Below are positions 6,377 through 12,886 of a DNA stretch of 12,886 bases, piece by piece. Location of the stretch: contig JAAUYW010000130.1 of assembly GCA_014804915.1 (NCBI GenBank), positions 1-12,886 of the forward strand. The letters are read 5' to 3'. Source of the DNA: Desulfovibrio sp. (GTDB lineage: Bacteria > Desulfobacterota > Desulfovibrionia > Desulfovibrionales > Desulfovibrionaceae). The stretch's first letter is position 1, and every line of letters starts with the position of its first letter. The notes beneath the pieces are model-generated. The model did not search any database. It saw only the letters and a list, made by a program, of their open reading frames with translations, and was not told the DNA's origin. The position numbers and the translations under genes were made by a program.

Positions 6377-6622
6377 ATGGCATTGCACATTAAATTGAGC
6401 ACTACCCTGCGGTCATATCTGCCTGATTATGATTCCGAAAAGGGGCTTGAACTCGAGCTTGATCCTGCCACGCGGGTTACTGCCGCCGATATTGCGGCCA
6501 GGCTGGGGCTGCCGCCTGATGAAATAAAGTTCATCATGCTCAATGGCCGCTGCATGGATATGGAAACGCCATTGGGCCCTGATGACAGGCTGGCCTTTTT
6601 TCCGGCAGTTGGCGGTGGCTAG
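6377..6622 (+). CDS. moaD: MoaD/ThiS-like ubiquitin-fold sulfur carrier
   Basis: This 81-residue protein has the beta-grasp pattern of MoaD/ThiS: a first strand HIKLSTTLR near residues 4-12, and a C-terminal strand DDRLAFFPAVGGG ending in the glycine tail that is adenylated and turned into a thiocarboxylate. MoaD donates sulfur for the pterin dithiolene. AOR-linked relatives often accompany tungsten enzymes, and that is the likely role here. A longer in-frame reading from 6191 would overlap aor and has no support; the ATG at 6377 gives the usual N-terminus. No Shine-Dalgarno site is visible, and a stable hairpin stands just upstream. The end overlaps the E1 gene by eight bases. No moaE is present nearby, so this carrier either works with a MoaE elsewhere or delivers sulfur to another acceptor. 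Confidence 0.85.
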   Translation: MALHIKLSTTLRSYLPDYDSEKGLELELDPATRVTAADIAARLGLPPDEIKFIMLNGRCMDMETPLGPDDRLAFFPAVGGG

Positions 6623-7418
6623 CCTCGCTTCAGGCCCGACCGGCTCCCGGCCGCTATTCTGTTCCGGAAAATCGCTTGCAGGCTATGCCCGTCGTCATGG
6701 TTTGACCCTGAAGGAAGCCATGGCCAGGGTTCTGACGCATGGCATCTGGCCGGAGCGCTTCAGGCGCAATTACGGACTGCTTGCGCCCTTGACACAGATT
6801 CGCCTCCTGGAGCTGCCAATTTTCGTGGCCGGGTGCGGAGGCCTGGGCGGCGAGATGGCGGCAAAGCTTGTCCGTCTGGGCGCTGGCCGGCTGCGCCTGT
6901 GCGATCAGGACAGATTCGAGGAATCAAACCTGAATCGCCAGCGGTTTTGCGTAGAGGCAGCGCTGGGCCAGGAAAAGGCTCTGGTTACAGCCAGCGCCCT
7001 GAAGGCAATGGCTTCATGGGGGGATTACGAGCCCCGCGTCATCAGGCTTGATCCTGAAAATATCGATGGCCTGATTGCGGATTGCGAAATCGTGATTGAT
7101 TGCCTTGATTCAGTCGAAGGCAAGAAAATGCTGGAACAGGCCGCGGTAAGGGTGGGCAAGGTTTTTCTGCATGGCGCTGTGCTGCATGAGGAATGCCTTG
7201 CCTTTCTTTCCCAGCCTGCGGACGGAGCGCTTTCAAGAATGTATGCCAGGGAGTCGCGGGCCTGCGGCGCGGGATCCGTGCTTGGCCATGTTGTGTCAGG
7301 CGCGGCGGCTTTGATGTGCGCGCTTTTTGTAAACTGGCTTTCAGGCAGGGCTGCGTCATCGCGCCTATTGCACTGCGATTTTTCAGCGCCGGGGCTTGCC
7401 CTTTACGAACTGCCCTGA
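6615..7418 (+). CDS. HesA/MoeB/ThiF family E1-like adenylyltransferase
   Basis: This E1-like enzyme probably adenylates the C-terminal glycine of the MoaD-like protein encoded just before it. It is 267 residues if translation begins at the GTG at 6615, which overlaps the carrier's stop codon. The N-terminal 65 residues carry helices ahead of the nucleotide fold. VAGCGGLGGE (71-80) is the glycine-rich ATP loop, CDQDRFEESNLNRQRF (96-111) is the acidic and NxxRQ region, and IDCLDS (161-166) gives the likely metal-binding aspartate. The paired CxxC zinc motifs of MoeB are not seen, so it is a minimal HesA-type member without a rhodanese domain. An upstream in-frame ATG at 6543 would lie deep inside the carrier gene and is unlikely. 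The 3' end overlaps the opposite-strand moeA fusion by 16 bp. Confidence 0.87.
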   Translation: MASLASGPTGSRPLFCSGKSLAGYARRHGLTLKEAMARVLTHGIWPERFRRNYGLLAPLTQIRLLELPIFVAGCGGLGGEMAAKLVRLGAGRLRLCDQDRFEESNLNRQRFCVEAALGQEKALVTASALKAMASWGDYEPRVIRLDPENIDGLIADCEIVIDCLDSVEGKKMLEQAAVRVGKVFLHGAVLHEECLAFLSQPADGALSRMYARESRACGAGSVLGHVVSGAAALMCALFVNWLSGRAASSRLLHCDFSAPGLALYELP

Positions 7419-9352
7419 AATGTTCCCACAATCTCGCCTGTCCTTGCCGTGTCATAGCCGCCCAGGGTATCGACAGCATCCCTGAATTCCCGGGAGCGGA
7501 TTACCTCCAGCAGCGCAATGACGCGCTCATCCTGCAGATACGCTAGCGGAATCACAAGGTCGTATTGCTCAAAGCCAACAGGCTCAAAACCCAGACCCAG
7601 CGCATTGGCAGCCGCGCGTACGCCAAGGCCGGCGTCAGCGCGACCGGAAAGCACTGCCTGGGCCACGTTCATGTGCGTGTACTCCTCGTCCTCGTACCCT
7701 GCGATCGCGCCAGGCGCAATGCCGCGCTTTTTGAGTTCCCAGTCAAGCAACACGCGCGTGCCGCTGCCTTTCTGGCGATTGATGAACCGGATTCCACTGC
7801 CGCCCAGATTTTCAAAGCTCCTGATATCAAGCGGATTGCCCCTGGCTACAATCAGCCCCTGTTCGCGATCCACCAGCCTGATCAGCGCTACAGGCGTGGC
7901 GCCGAGATGTTTCCGGATGGCGCCCTCGTTGTAGATTCCGGTTTCCGGATCAAGCAGGTGGCTGCCTGCCAGGTGCGCCTGGCCCCTGGCAAGCGCGAGC
8001 AGGCCCCCCAGCGAGCCAACATGGGCGGAAGTCAGGCGAAAGCGAGGGTGGGAGCGCCGCAGCAGGCTATCCAGAAGATCAAGCGTGTTGTCATGGCTGC
8101 CTATGGCAAGCAGCGCGCCTTCTATCTCATTGCGCGGCCGCAGCAATGCGGCCAGCCCTGGTTTGCCTGCATCCAGTCCTTCGTTTGCGGACGGGATGCT
8201 GAGAATGGCATCAGCGCGGGAAAGGCTGGTTATTGTGCCGGCGCCTCTTGGCAGTGGCACAGCCCAGGCCTTGCCATCCACAATGCCAAGCTTGACGCGC
8301 AATTTTTCTTCCATGCCAGGTTTTGAAGGCAGGGGCTTGACCGGAAAGGCAGCCATCATCTCCGGTCTGGGCGGTTGTCTTTTTTGCCAGTGGGCAAGAA
8401 GGGGCAAGACAAATTCCGAAATCGCCAGCCATGCTGATACAGGATAGCCAGGTATGCCGGCAACCGGTATTTTGCGCTCGCCAAGACTGGCAATGCCAAG
8501 AACCGTTGGCTTGCCAGGCATCATGCTCACGCCATGCGCAATGAGCTCGCCCAGGCCCGCAATCACATGCGCTGAAAAATCATGGCTGCCCGCTGAAGTG
8601 CCGGCATTGATCAGGATGAGGTCAGCATCCCGCGCTGTCCAGACCATTCTGCGAATCTCCTCCGGATCATCCGGCGCAATGGGTAGTGTGATTGGCTCCG
8701 CGCCCGCAGCCTTGAGCATCGTGGAAAAGACAAGGGAATTGAATTCAGGCAGTTGTCTGCCTGCTGCCAGATCAGTTTCGTTTGCGTCCCCGAGTTTCAC
8801 CAGGTCGCTGCCTGTCGGCAAAATTGCGACTTTTGCCTTTTTGAATACTTGCGGCCGCATGATGCCGCCTGCGGCAAGGGCGCCAATTTCCTGGGCGCCA
8901 ATCAGCGCGCCAGGCGGGAGTATGACTTCAGTTTCAACCAGATCCTCGCCTGTCTTGCGCACATGTTGCCAGGGAAAAACCGGTTTTTCCAGGATAATGG
9001 CATCGGCTTCCTGGTTAATTTCCTCGATCATCACAACAGCGTTCGCGGCTTTGGGGAGGGGTTGCCCCGTATTTACCGGCCAGGCCTGTTTTCCGATTGC
9101 AAGCGCGAGCGGACGCCTTGTGGACGCGCCATAGGTGTCAGGCGCGAATACTGCATAGCCATCCATTGCAGCGCCATGAAAAGCCGGAGAGGAACGTTTT
9201 GCAAGTATGGCTGCGCTGGCGACCCGGCCGGCGCTTTGCTCCAGATCGACTTCTTCGCTGCCAGGCGCGGCGCAAACCTCATCTATGCGGTCGAGCCAGA
9301 TTTTCAGGGCCTGGGCCGGCGGAGTAAGCTCAAGATAGATATTTCTTTCCAT
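7403..9352 (-). CDS. moeA: MoeA-type molybdopterin molybdenum/tungsten transferase fused to a PBP-like domain
   Basis: This 649-residue two-part protein begins with a MoeA domain (about 1-405) that inserts the metal oxyanion into adenylylated molybdopterin. It shows AMDGYAV at 62-68, NAGTSAGSHD at 249-258, HGVSMMPGKPT at 273-283 and GIPGYPVSA at 299-307. Residues about 410-640 form a PBP-like (PF12727-type) domain, with NRQKGSGTRVLLD at 525-537. The domain lacks a signal peptide and so is cytoplasmic. Such fusions are known in archaea and anaerobic bacteria, and the extra domain may bind an oxyanion or another small ligand; its function is not established. The start at 9352 gives the standard N-terminus. 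An in-frame ATG at 9511 lies within the preceding moeA and is unlikely. It follows the other moeA after 19 bases, so the two form one operon. Confidence 0.93.
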   Translation of the reverse strand: MERNIYLELTPPAQALKIWLDRIDEVCAAPGSEEVDLEQSAGRVASAAILAKRSSPAFHGAAMDGYAVFAPDTYGASTRRPLALAIGKQAWPVNTGQPLPKAANAVVMIEEINQEADAIILEKPVFPWQHVRKTGEDLVETEVILPPGALIGAQEIGALAAGGIMRPQVFKKAKVAILPTGSDLVKLGDANETDLAAGRQLPEFNSLVFSTMLKAAGAEPITLPIAPDDPEEIRRMVWTARDADLILINAGTSAGSHDFSAHVIAGLGELIAHGVSMMPGKPTVLGIASLGERKIPVAGIPGYPVSAWLAISEFVLPLLAHWQKRQPPRPEMMAAFPVKPLPSKPGMEEKLRVKLGIVDGKAWAVPLPRGAGTITSLSRADAILSIPSANEGLDAGKPGLAALLRPRNEIEGALLAIGSHDNTLDLLDSLLRRSHPRFRLTSAHVGSLGGLLALARGQAHLAGSHLLDPETGIYNEGAIRKHLGATPVALIRLVDREQGLIVARGNPLDIRSFENLGGSGIRFINRQKGSGTRVLLDWELKKRGIAPGAIAGYEDEEYTHMNVAQAVLSGRADAGLGVRAAANALGLGFEPVGFEQYDLVIPLAYLQDERVIALLEVIRSREFRDAVDTLGGYDTARTGEIVGTFQGSS

Positions 9353-9371
9353 GATTATTATTCCGGACAAA

Positions 9372-10601
9372 TTAGCGGAGTGGATAGAATTTGACCTGCT
9401 GGCCCTTGACAAGGCCTTCCGAATTTTCAGGACAAATGACAAGGCCATCTGCGGCGAGCATGCTTTCAAGAACCGCAGAAGGGCTGCGGACTGGCTGCGC
9501 GACAAAACCATCGCTATCTTCTTCCAGCCGGCAGCGGATGTAGTCGCGCCGTCCCTGGGCTGAAGCGATTGAGCGGCTCAGTCTTGCGGCAATCCAGGGT
9601 TTTGGCTCAGGCTGATCCTGGCCTTGCAAGCGGGCCAGAAGCGGCCCCAGGAAAACATGGGCGCAAAGCAGCGCGCTTGTAACATGGCCAGGCAGGCCAA
9701 ACAGGTATTTGCCGCCTGCAATCGCAAGAATAAAAGGTTTGCCAGGCCGCATTGCGACGCCATGTGCAAGCAGTTTCGCATCAGGCAGGGAAAGGAAGGC
9801 CTCGGCAGTGTGATCCCTCATGCCAGCCGAGGAGCCTCCAGAAACGGCGATTATGTCCGCTTTTGAATGTGCCTCTTTCAGGCGTGCCTCGAGCTGCGGC
9901 CTTTCGTCAGGCACTATGCCCATCTGCAGGGGAAGACCGCCGTGGAGCCGGCAATACGCGGCCAGGCTCCAGCTGTTGACGTCGCGAAGCCTGCAAGCGG
10001 ACGGTATCGTGTCAATGGGGACGATCTCATCGCCAGTGGCGATTATCGCCACGCGGGGTTGTTGATAGACCTCAATTTTCTGAATGCCAAAAGCTGCGAA
10101 AATGCCCGCTTCCTGGGCGCGAATGCGCCTGCCCGCGGGAATGAGCAACTGGCCAGGCTTCGCATCCTCATCGCTTTCAACGATATTTTCGCCTGGGGCC
10201 ACAGAGCGGATGATCTCGATCTGGCTTGTGCCAGCATCGCGGCTGTCTTCAATCATGACTACAGAATCCGCTCCTGCTGGCAGGGCCGCGCCGGTAACAA
10301 TGGAGGCAGCCTCTCCGGCTCCCAGATTTAGTTGGGGAGGGACGCCGATCTGGCAGTCTCCGCTTACAGCCAGTAGCGCTGGCGCGGATTCGCTGGCGCC
10401 AAAGACATCGGCAGCCCGGACTGCATAGCCATCCATCCTGGAGCGCACAAAGCCGGGGAGAGCGGCAGGGGCAATGAAAGGACTGGCGAGACGTCTGCCC
10501 GGGGAATCGGCCAGGGCCACTACATCCCTGCCCAGCGGCGTGGCTCCATGAATGAGGGCAAGCACCTCGTCAACTGATTTCAGATTCAAGAATGGCTTCA
10601 T
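9372..10601 (-). CDS. moeA: MoeA, molybdopterin molybdenumtransferase
   Basis: This 409-residue protein is a full-length MoeA, ligating molybdate or tungstate to adenylylated molybdopterin in the cytoplasm. Marks in order are RMDGYAV (55-61), with the aspartate matching a metal-insertion residue of the E. coli enzyme, TGAALPAGADSVVMIE (103-118), ATGDEIV (188-194), SGGSSAGMRDHT (254-265), HGVAMRPGKPF (280-290) and GLPGHV (302-307), then a C-terminal beta domain. It lies upstream of the second, fused MoeA. Paired MoeA paralogues are found in several tungsten-using anaerobes, and separate use for Mo and W has been suggested there. The sequence alone does not show which metal this copy handles. 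AAGAG some six bases ahead of the ATG is a weak ribosome binding site. Confidence 0.94.
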   Translation of the reverse strand: MKPFLNLKSVDEVLALIHGATPLGRDVVALADSPGRRLASPFIAPAALPGFVRSRMDGYAVRAADVFGASESAPALLAVSGDCQIGVPPQLNLGAGEAASIVTGAALPAGADSVVMIEDSRDAGTSQIEIIRSVAPGENIVESDEDAKPGQLLIPAGRRIRAQEAGIFAAFGIQKIEVYQQPRVAIIATGDEIVPIDTIPSACRLRDVNSWSLAAYCRLHGGLPLQMGIVPDERPQLEARLKEAHSKADIIAVSGGSSAGMRDHTAEAFLSLPDAKLLAHGVAMRPGKPFILAIAGGKYLFGLPGHVTSALLCAHVFLGPLLARLQGQDQPEPKPWIAARLSRSIASAQGRRDYIRCRLEEDSDGFVAQPVRSPSAVLESMLAADGLVICPENSEGLVKGQQVKFYPLR

Positions 10602-10648
10602 TTTATCTCTTTGGAGCTATAGTGGAGCTTAGTAAGGGATTTGGCGTA

Positions 10649-10657
10649 TTTTTAGCA
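10649..10657 (-). promoter_or_regulatory. Possible extended -10 promoter of the moeA pair
   Basis: On the minus strand TGCTAAAAA (10657-10649) resembles an extended -10 element, with no good -35 box at the right distance. Transcription would begin near 10642 and give a leader of about 40 bases. Two imperfect 11-base direct repeats beginning GGAGCT (plus strand, 10613-10623 and 10624-10634) lie in that leader. Confidence 0.28.
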
Positions 10658-10705
10658 CAGGATTTGCGATTTAGATAGAGGCAAAACGCGGCTTCGCAGG
10701 GGGAA

Positions 10706-10734
10706 TTGACTGGTGCAAGCCGTGTTTGTATAGT
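10706..10734 (+). promoter_or_regulatory. Near-consensus sigma-70 promoter of the DUF1640-like gene
   Basis: TTGACT (10706-10711), a spacer of exactly 17 bases and TATAGT (10729-10734) each match the consensus at five of six positions. Transcription would start about 10741, some 30 bases before the ATG at 10772. It is one of the strongest promoter matches in the window, so this small gene is likely well expressed. Confidence 0.7.
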
Positions 10735-10771
10735 TATATTGATGTGAATAAACCTGGACAGGATCAGAACC

Positions 10772-11254
10772 ATGGCGCTTGTGGCCTTTGATACTTTGGC
10801 ATATTCCAACAGGCTTGAACAAAACGGCTTTACGCGGGAGCAGGCGGAAGCGATAGCCCATGCCAATGCTGAAGCCATGCGCGATATGCTTGCCGCCCAG
10901 GAGTTTGTTACCAAAAAGGATCTTCTGGAAACCCAGGTTGCACTGGAAAACAGGATTGCTGGAGCTAAAGATGAGCAGCGCAAGGAGATCGGTGCCAGCA
11001 ATGCCGAATCGCGCAAGGAGATGGCGGCTAATACTGCCGAACTGCGCAAGGAAATTCAGGATACCAGAGATGAACTGCAAAAGGAAATCCATGATACCAA
11101 AGATGAACTGCGAAAGGAGCTGGAAGTAATCAGGGTATATATCGCCGATACAAAACACGAGCTGTTAAAATGGACGATAGGCATGGGCATGAGCGCAATC
11201 GGCCTGATAGTGGCCGCAATTGGAATAGGGATAACGTTATTCAGACCAGGCTAG
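10772..11254 (+). CDS. DUF1640-like coiled-coil protein with C-terminal membrane anchor
   Basis: This 160-residue protein resembles the DUF1640 family (bacterial relatives of the coiled-coil domain-containing CCDC90/MCUR1 proteins). The N-terminus, FDTLAYSNRLEQNGFTREQA (6-25), is the typical family head, with a VTKKDL turn at 46-51. Residues about 53-130 form a long coiled coil, including six consecutive 11-residue repeats at 59-124. Residues about 134-157 make one hydrophobic membrane span at the C-terminus, leaving the coil in the cytoplasm or periplasm. There are no catalytic motifs. Its function in bacteria is not known to me. AGGA lies about ten bases upstream of the ATG and a strong promoter precedes it. 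It is divergent from moeA but need not be linked in function. Confidence 0.8.
   Translation: MALVAFDTLAYSNRLEQNGFTREQAEAIAHANAEAMRDMLAAQEFVTKKDLLETQVALENRIAGAKDEQRKEIGASNAESRKEMAANTAELRKEIQDTRDELQKEIHDTKDELRKELEVIRVYIADTKHELLKWTIGMGMSAIGLIVAAIGIGITLFRPG
10946..11143 (+). repeat. Six 33-bp in-frame repeats encoding 11-residue coiled-coil units
   Basis: From residue 59 the protein runs in 11-residue units. Four of the six begin RKE and one begins QKE (R70, R81, R92, Q103, R114), and the first, at E59, is diverged. The closest pair is RKEIQDTRDEL and QKEIHDTKDEL (92-102 and 103-113). The hendecad period favours a right-handed or mixed coiled coil. The DNA repeats are diverged, so copy number is probably stable, though the central pair could still recombine. 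Confidence 0.75.
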
Positions 11255-11294
11255 AGAATTTTATCTTGAAAATAAGCTGCTGCCTGTGTTGGTC

Positions 11295-11392
11295 ACAGTC
11301 ATTCTGTTCGGATCAGCCAGAAAATTTGTGTTCCGCTCTCTCTATCGAGGATGACATCTTTCTTGCCTATTCTTGCCGGTGAGAATGACTGT
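11295..11392 (+). repeat. Inverted repeat, 11 perfect pairs in 17-base arms, 64-base loop
   Basis: ACAGTCATTCT (11295-11305) is the exact complement of AGAATGACTGT (11382-11392). After three mismatches, CGG (11309-11311) and CCG (11376-11378) also pair, giving 14 of 17. A pyrimidine-rich run with five T follows (11393-11400). It could form a long-loop terminator for the DUF1640-like gene, a structured RNA, or be the ends of a tiny decayed mobile element. No target duplication was found. Confidence 0.45.
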
Positions 11393-11441
11393 TCTTTTTC
11401 CAGAATGGACCTGGTTGCTTCCAGTGGGGCGATTAAAATCC

Positions 11442-11470
11442 TGTACAGGCGGGAATTGGGCGTATATCAT
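11442..11470 (+). promoter_or_regulatory. Candidate promoter of the racemase gene
   Basis: TGTACA (11442-11447) matches the -35 box at four positions. After 17 bases, TATCAT (11465-11470) matches the -10 box at five. The transcript would begin near 11477, about 40 bases before the ATG at 11518. Confidence 0.4.
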
Positions 11471-11517
11471 GGGGTAATCCTGGAAGTTGGCATGCTTAAT
11501 GCGAGGCGGAATGAGTT

Positions 11518-12219
11518 ATGCGCAAGCCCGAGCGAATTTGCGGAATTCTTGGCGGCATGGGGCCAGAAGCAACTGTCTATTTGATGAATCGCATTATTGC
11601 GAACACAGACGCAGGCGAAGATGGTCACCATGTCCGCTGCCTGGTTGACCAGAATCCCCAGGTGCCTTCACGCATCAAGGCGATTCTGGAGGGCGCGGAA
11701 GATCCTGGACCAGACCTGGCAAAAATGGCGTCAGGCCTTGAGGCCGCAGGCTCGGATTTTCTTTGCATGCCCTGCAATACCGCGCATTACTGGTTATCTG
11801 AAATCACAAGCGGCATAAAGACGCCATTTCTGGATATGCCTGATCTGGCATGCATGGATGCGGCCAGGGCCGCGCCAGGCGCGAAATGTGGCATCATGGC
11901 CACTCCAGCTACGCGGCTCAAGGGCATTTATGATGCCCGCTGCGCGCGTCATGGTCTTGAAGCGATTTATCCGGCTGAAGATGACCAGGCCGCCCTTCTG
12001 GAAATAATCAACGAAGTCAAGGCAGGCAATCATGGGGGAGGCCGCCGCCTTGCCGCAATTGCCGCCAGACTCGCTCAGGCAGGGGCTTCCTCCGTTATTC
12101 TGGCCTGCACTGAATTGAGCGTGCTGGGCGTCGCAGAGGAAAACGGGCTGAAAGTGATCGACGCACTGGAATCTCTCGCCCGTGAAATTGTCAGCAGGGC
12201 AGGCGCAGATTCAAAATGA
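11518..12219 (+). CDS. Aspartate/glutamate racemase family protein
   Basis: This 233-residue cytoplasmic enzyme of the cofactor-independent aspartate/glutamate racemase family probably interconverts L- and D-forms of an acidic amino acid by a two-cysteine mechanism. The N-terminal GGMGPEAT (12-19) is typical of the aspartate racemase branch. The two catalytic cysteines are C86 in MPCNTAHY and C197 in ACTELS, both present and well placed. The length is normal. GGCGGA seven bases before the ATG serves as a ribosome binding site. The following gene is a symporter for dicarboxylates or acidic amino acids, which suggests uptake and racemisation of the same substrate. Whether aspartate, glutamate or another amino acid is used cannot be read from the sequence. 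Confidence 0.9.
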   Translation: MRKPERICGILGGMGPEATVYLMNRIIANTDAGEDGHHVRCLVDQNPQVPSRIKAILEGAEDPGPDLAKMASGLEAAGSDFLCMPCNTAHYWLSEITSGIKTPFLDMPDLACMDAARAAPGAKCGIMATPATRLKGIYDARCARHGLEAIYPAEDDQAALLEIINEVKAGNHGGGRRLAAIAARLAQAGASSVILACTELSVLGVAEENGLKVIDALESLAREIVSRAGADSK

Positions 12220-12304
12220 TTGCAGGGCGCAGCTCCAGGGCCGGGACACTGAACTTTGCGATTTTTTGGCAATTTGCCGGAATTCGTTCAGGATATTTTA
12301 TATC

Positions 12305-12310
12305 AGGAGG
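12305..12310 (+). promoter_or_regulatory. Strong Shine-Dalgarno site of the symporter gene
   Basis: A perfect AGGAGG stands five bases before the ATG at 12316. The 96-base gap from the racemase holds no recognisable gene, and an AT-rich run (about 12293-12302) lies just ahead of the site. Confidence 0.85.
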
Positions 12311-12315
12311 TTTAG

Positions 12316-12886
12316 ATGGCGCGTAAGAAACTTGGTTTGCCTGCGCAAATGGGCATCGCAATGGGACTCGGCATCATCGTGGGCCTGATTGCGCCGCACG
12401 TCGGCTTTAACGCCCAGTGGTTCAAGCCTTTTGGCCAGCTGTTCATAAACGGCATTCGCATGGTGGTTGTGCCGCTCGTATTCGCCACGCTTGTGGCTGG
12501 CGCAGCCAGCGTATCCGATATCAGCCGCCTTGGCCGCGTGGCAGTGAAAACCCTGATCTTTTTCGCAGTTTGCACGATGATCGCTACCGGACTCGGCCTT
12601 TTGCTGGCCGATATCTTCCATCCCGGCGCCGGAGTGTCGATTCCATCCGAAAATCTGGTTGCAAAGCAGGTGGCTCCGCCAAGCCTTGTGCAGGTGCTCA
12701 TGGATATAGTGCCTGTCAATCCTGTTGAGGCGATGAGCAAGGGTTCGATGCTGCAGATTATCTTTTTCGCGATTCTGGTAGGCTTTTCCCTGTCCCTGAC
12801 TGGCCAGAAAACAAAAATCGTAACTGATTTCTTCAATGCTTTCGCTGAAATGATGATCAAGATGACGAATATCGTCATGCTCTATG
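12316..12886 (+). CDS. Dicarboxylate/amino acid:cation symporter (DAACS family), N-terminal part
   Basis: The first 190 residues of a membrane transporter of the DctA/GltP type are visible; the window ends before the stop. The segment INGIRMVVVPLVFATLVAGAASVSDISRLG (about 49-78) is the conserved family region, flanked by hydrophobic segments near 8-28, 84-102 and 150-168. Family members import aspartate, glutamate or C4-dicarboxylates with sodium ions or protons, and full length is usually near 400-430 residues. The core binding residues of hairpin 2 and TM8 lie outside the window, so the substrate remains open. Its position after a racemase of acidic amino acids favours aspartate or glutamate. 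Confidence 0.88.
   Translation, partial: MARKKLGLPAQMGIAMGLGIIVGLIAPHVGFNAQWFKPFGQLFINGIRMVVVPLVFATLVAGAASVSDISRLGRVAVKTLIFFAVCTMIATGLGLLLADIFHPGAGVSIPSENLVAKQVAPPSLVQVLMDIVPVNPVEAMSKGSMLQIIFFAILVGFSLSLTGQKTKIVTDFFNAFAEMMIKMTNIVMLY

Larger units (their letters stand above)
11255..11517. other. Non-coding interval before the racemase gene
   Basis: These 263 bases carry an imperfect long-range inverted repeat (11295-11392) and a candidate promoter (11442-11470). A 77-codon reading at 11351-11584 has no family resemblance and overlaps the racemase start, so it is not taken as a gene. Confidence 0.6.

Noticed and set aside
8000..8060. Possible CRISPR or tandem repeat arrays in the GC-rich minus-strand genes
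   Set aside because: Recurring GCCAGG/CCTGG-like words reflect codon use; no regular spacing or identical repeats were seen.
9353..9511. Longer N-terminus for the fused MoeA
   Set aside because: It lies inside the preceding moeA gene and has no similarity to MoeA; the standard start is at 9352.
11351..11584. 77-codon reading before the racemase
   Set aside because: It has no recognisable domain, no ribosome binding site, and runs into the racemase gene in another frame.
12271..12281. GGCAATTTGCC short inverted repeat before the symporter as a terminator
   Set aside because: The loop would be a single base, and the T run precedes the stem rather than following it.

Overview
This window looks like chromosomal DNA of a sulfate-reducing deltaproteobacterium, most likely in the Desulfovibrio group (Desulfobacterota). 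Three things suggest this. The leftmost gene is an RsbRD_N-type protein of the kind that sits in front of dsrMKJOP in such genomes. A TunR-type tungstate regulator is present, a family described from sulfate-reducing deltaproteobacteria. The genome also uses a tungsten-type aldehyde oxidoreductase. The assignment rests on recalled families and gene order, not on a search.

Layout. (1) Left edge, minus strand: an RsbRD_N-domain protein (58-630) with a good sigma-70-like promoter at 675-704. A strong ribosome binding site at the window border points to a further minus-strand gene just outside. (2) Plus-strand run 809-4500: a secreted GlcG/HbpS-like protein, a TunR-like regulator (degenerate tyrosine-recombinase domain plus two Mop/TOBE domains), and the tungstate ABC transporter TupA-TupB-TupC. 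It ends in a hairpin that overlaps the tupC stop codon. (3) Plus-strand run 4594-7418, with its own candidate promoter: a tungsten/molybdenum aldehyde:ferredoxin oxidoreductase family enzyme, a MoaD/ThiS-like sulfur carrier, and a HesA/MoeB/ThiF-type E1 enzyme. (4) Minus-strand pair 10601-7403: a standard MoeA, followed by a second MoeA fused to a periplasmic-binding-protein-like domain. Its 3' end overlaps the E1 gene tail to tail by 16 bp. (5) Right part, plus strand: a coiled-coil, membrane-anchored DUF1640-like protein with 33-bp repeats behind a near-consensus promoter, then an aspartate/glutamate racemase family enzyme, and the start of a dicarboxylate/amino-acid:cation symporter cut by the window edge.

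How the genes fit together. Regions 2 to 4 read as one functional block for tungsten (or molybdenum): sensing and control of the oxyanion (TunR-like), uptake (TupABC), completion of the pterin cofactor (MoaD-like carrier, E1, two MoeA paralogues), and the enzyme that uses it (AOR family). Earlier cofactor steps (MoaA, MoaC, MoaE, MogA) are not in the window. The GlcG-like gene at the head of the regulator/transporter run has no known role in tungsten metabolism and is the least explained part. The racemase and symporter at the right look like a separate amino-acid unit.

No tRNA, rRNA, CRISPR array, insertion sequence or attachment site was recognised. The one integrase-like protein is better explained as a regulator than as a mobile element.
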